Notes under the pieces: model-generated
What the model saw: the letters and a program-made list of their open reading frames with translations, nothing else
What the model was told of the DNA's origin: nothing
Database searches by the model: none
From: JBAPRR01 sp049281195
Lineage (GTDB): Bacteria > Actinomycetota > Acidimicrobiia > Acidimicrobiales > CAVXTF01
Assembly: GCA_049281195.1 (NCBI GenBank)
Contig: JBAPRR010000007.1
Span: forward strand, 1 to 14,400
Length of the DNA stretch: 14,400 bases
Direction: 5' to 3'
Translations under genes and position numbers: made by a program
Shown: piece after piece, positions 13,441-14,400 of the stretch
How positions within the stretch are numbered: the stretch's first letter is position 1
Layout: each line of letters starts with the position of its first letter

Positions 13441-14400
13441 TCAGTGGAAGTCGAGTGCGGTCGCCAGACCGAAGGATGCAAAGACATCCGAATCCTGGAA
13501 CACCGAATTCCGACTTATGCCCTCGGCGGTGACGCTGAAGATCTGGAGTGTGTGCAGCTCGTATCCGCCACCAACGCGCCGATACGCGGCGAACCCGGGC
13601 TGGCCGTTGGCCGCTACCGTCTCAAGACGCCAGTCCGTTCCGGCTTGCGCGAAGACCCACTCCATGAACAGGCCGTAGTTGTCGGGGCCGGCGAACCAGT
13701 TGAGCATCGGCGGCATCTCCATGATCACGTCCTCGGTGAGCAGCCGCTTGAGACCCTCGATGTCGGCACGCTCGAACGCCTTCATGTAGCGATCGACCCA
13801 GGCGCGCTGATTTGCTGCGGACGGCTCGCCGAGACCATCGGAGCGGACCCCGGCTTCCTTCACACGGGTACGCGCCCGCTGCAGGGAACTGTTCACCGAT
13901 ACCGCGGTGGTGCCCAGAACTTCCCCGGCTTCGGACGCGGAAAAGCCCAGCACGTCACGCAGGATGAGTGCACCACGCTGACGCGCCGACAAGTGCTGCA
14001 GGGCCGCGGCGAACGCCAACCGCAGACTGCTGCGGTCGACGACGGCTCCAGCCGGATCGCCCGCGTCCAGCAACGAGTCCGGCAAGGGCTGGAGCCAGGT
14101 GATGTTCTCTCCCCGGAGGAGCGGCCCGAGCGGGTCGGAGGCTGCGACCTCCCCCGCAGGTAGCGGCCGGCGGCCGCGGACCTCCAAGGCGGTCAGGCAG
14201 GCGTTGGTCGCAATCCGGTACAGCCAGGTGCGCAGTGAGCTGCGTGTCTCGTCGTATTGCTCCCGCGCCCGCCACGCCCTCAGGTACGTGTCCTGGACCA
14301 AATCCTCTGCGTCGTGGGCAGAGCCGAGCATCCGGTAGCAGTACGCCAGCAGCTCTGTCCGAAAGGGTTCCACCCGGCTATCGAAGCCTTCTACCTTGGT
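13441..14400 (-). CDS. ECF sigma factor with C-terminal SnoaL-like domain, SigG type, 5' end beyond the window
   Basis: The frame is open to the window edge, with nine more codons ahead of a GTG at 14373 that still match the family (FDSRVEPFR). The true start is therefore probably outside. Using GTG-based numbering, sigma region 2 is about 4-63 (LLAYCYRMLGSAHDAEDLVQ), a WLQPLPDSLLD linker lies at 93-103 and is typical of the SigG group, and region 4 is about 118-173 (LSARQRGALILRDVLGFSAS). A SnoaL/NTF2-like domain follows (about 190-300). Such sigma factors usually lack a conventional anti-sigma partner and may be controlled by this fused domain. It is convergent with the TetR gene and shows no cotranscribed partner here. 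Confidence 0.9.
   Translation of the reverse strand, partial: TKVEGFDSRVEPFRTELLAYCYRMLGSAHDAEDLVQDTYLRAWRAREQYDETRSSLRTWLYRIATNACLTALEVRGRRPLPAGEVAASDPLGPLLRGENITWLQPLPDSLLDAGDPAGAVVDRSSLRLAFAAALQHLSARQRGALILRDVLGFSASEAGEVLGTTAVSVNSSLQRARTRVKEAGVRSDGLGEPSAANQRAWVDRYMKAFERADIEGLKRLLTEDVIMEMPPMLNWFAGPDNYGLFMEWVFAQAGTDWRLETVAANGQPGFAAYRRVGGGYELHTLQIFSVTAEGISRNSVFQDSDVFASFGLATALDFH

Noticed and set aside
13432..14163. 243-residue plus-strand frame opposite the sigma factor
   Set aside because: It is a shadow of the sigma gene; its translation shows no domain, whereas the minus strand has clear sigma regions 2 and 4.
1..14400. Possible CRISPR array, integrase, insertion sequence or phage module
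   Set aside because: No regularly spaced repeats, transposase or integrase motifs, or phage structural genes were seen on either strand.

Overview
The window looks like chromosomal DNA from a high-GC Gram-positive bacterium, most likely an actinomycete. The protein types support this: two TetR regulators, a GntR/FCD regulator, an LLM-class flavin oxidoreductase of the kind that often uses F420, and a SigG-like ECF sigma factor. GC-rich third codon positions, GTG starts and several apparently leaderless genes fit as well. I see no rRNA, tRNA, CRISPR array, insertion sequence or phage gene.

Left part (1-4392). A decayed MerR-type N-terminus (44-175, minus) lies at the edge. Next comes a TetR repressor (214-822, minus) divergent from a cupin (931-1389) and an alpha/beta hydrolase (1392-2177). 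The divergent spacer holds two inverted repeats built on one half-site, so the TetR probably controls the pair and itself. Downstream is a 712-residue RecQ-type helicase whose C-terminus carries a phosphoribosyltransferase-like motif (2254-4392).

Middle part (4393-8050). A GntR/FCD regulator (4444-5118, plus) faces a minus-strand ABC import operon: ATPase, permease, then a lipoprotein binding protein of the NMT1/THI5 or sulfonate/nitrate type. The substrate cannot be read from the window. An A+T-rich palindrome upstream of the ATPase is a candidate operator.

Right-middle part (8051-11191). After a spacer of about 390 bases comes an unlisted 54-codon ORF with a strong ribosome binding site (8437-8601). 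It ends nine bases before an ATP-grasp ligase (8611-9954), which overlaps an FAD/NAD(P)-dependent oxidoreductase (9944-11191). The three look like one translationally coupled operon. A small peptide modified by a ligase and an oxidase is the most original possibility here, but it is unproven; the small ORF may simply be a leader.

Right part (11192-14400). A scar region contains the C-terminal half of a short-chain dehydrogenase lacking its cofactor-binding half, and perhaps a second remnant. An LLM-class oxidoreductase (11724-12635, minus) is divergent from a TetR regulator (12688-13407, plus). They share a compact promoter-operator with a 9-base-arm palindrome. The window ends inside an ECF sigma factor with a SnoaL-like C-terminal domain (13441-14400, minus). 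Overall this is a regulator-rich accessory stretch of small, self-controlled modules, with gene decay at several places.
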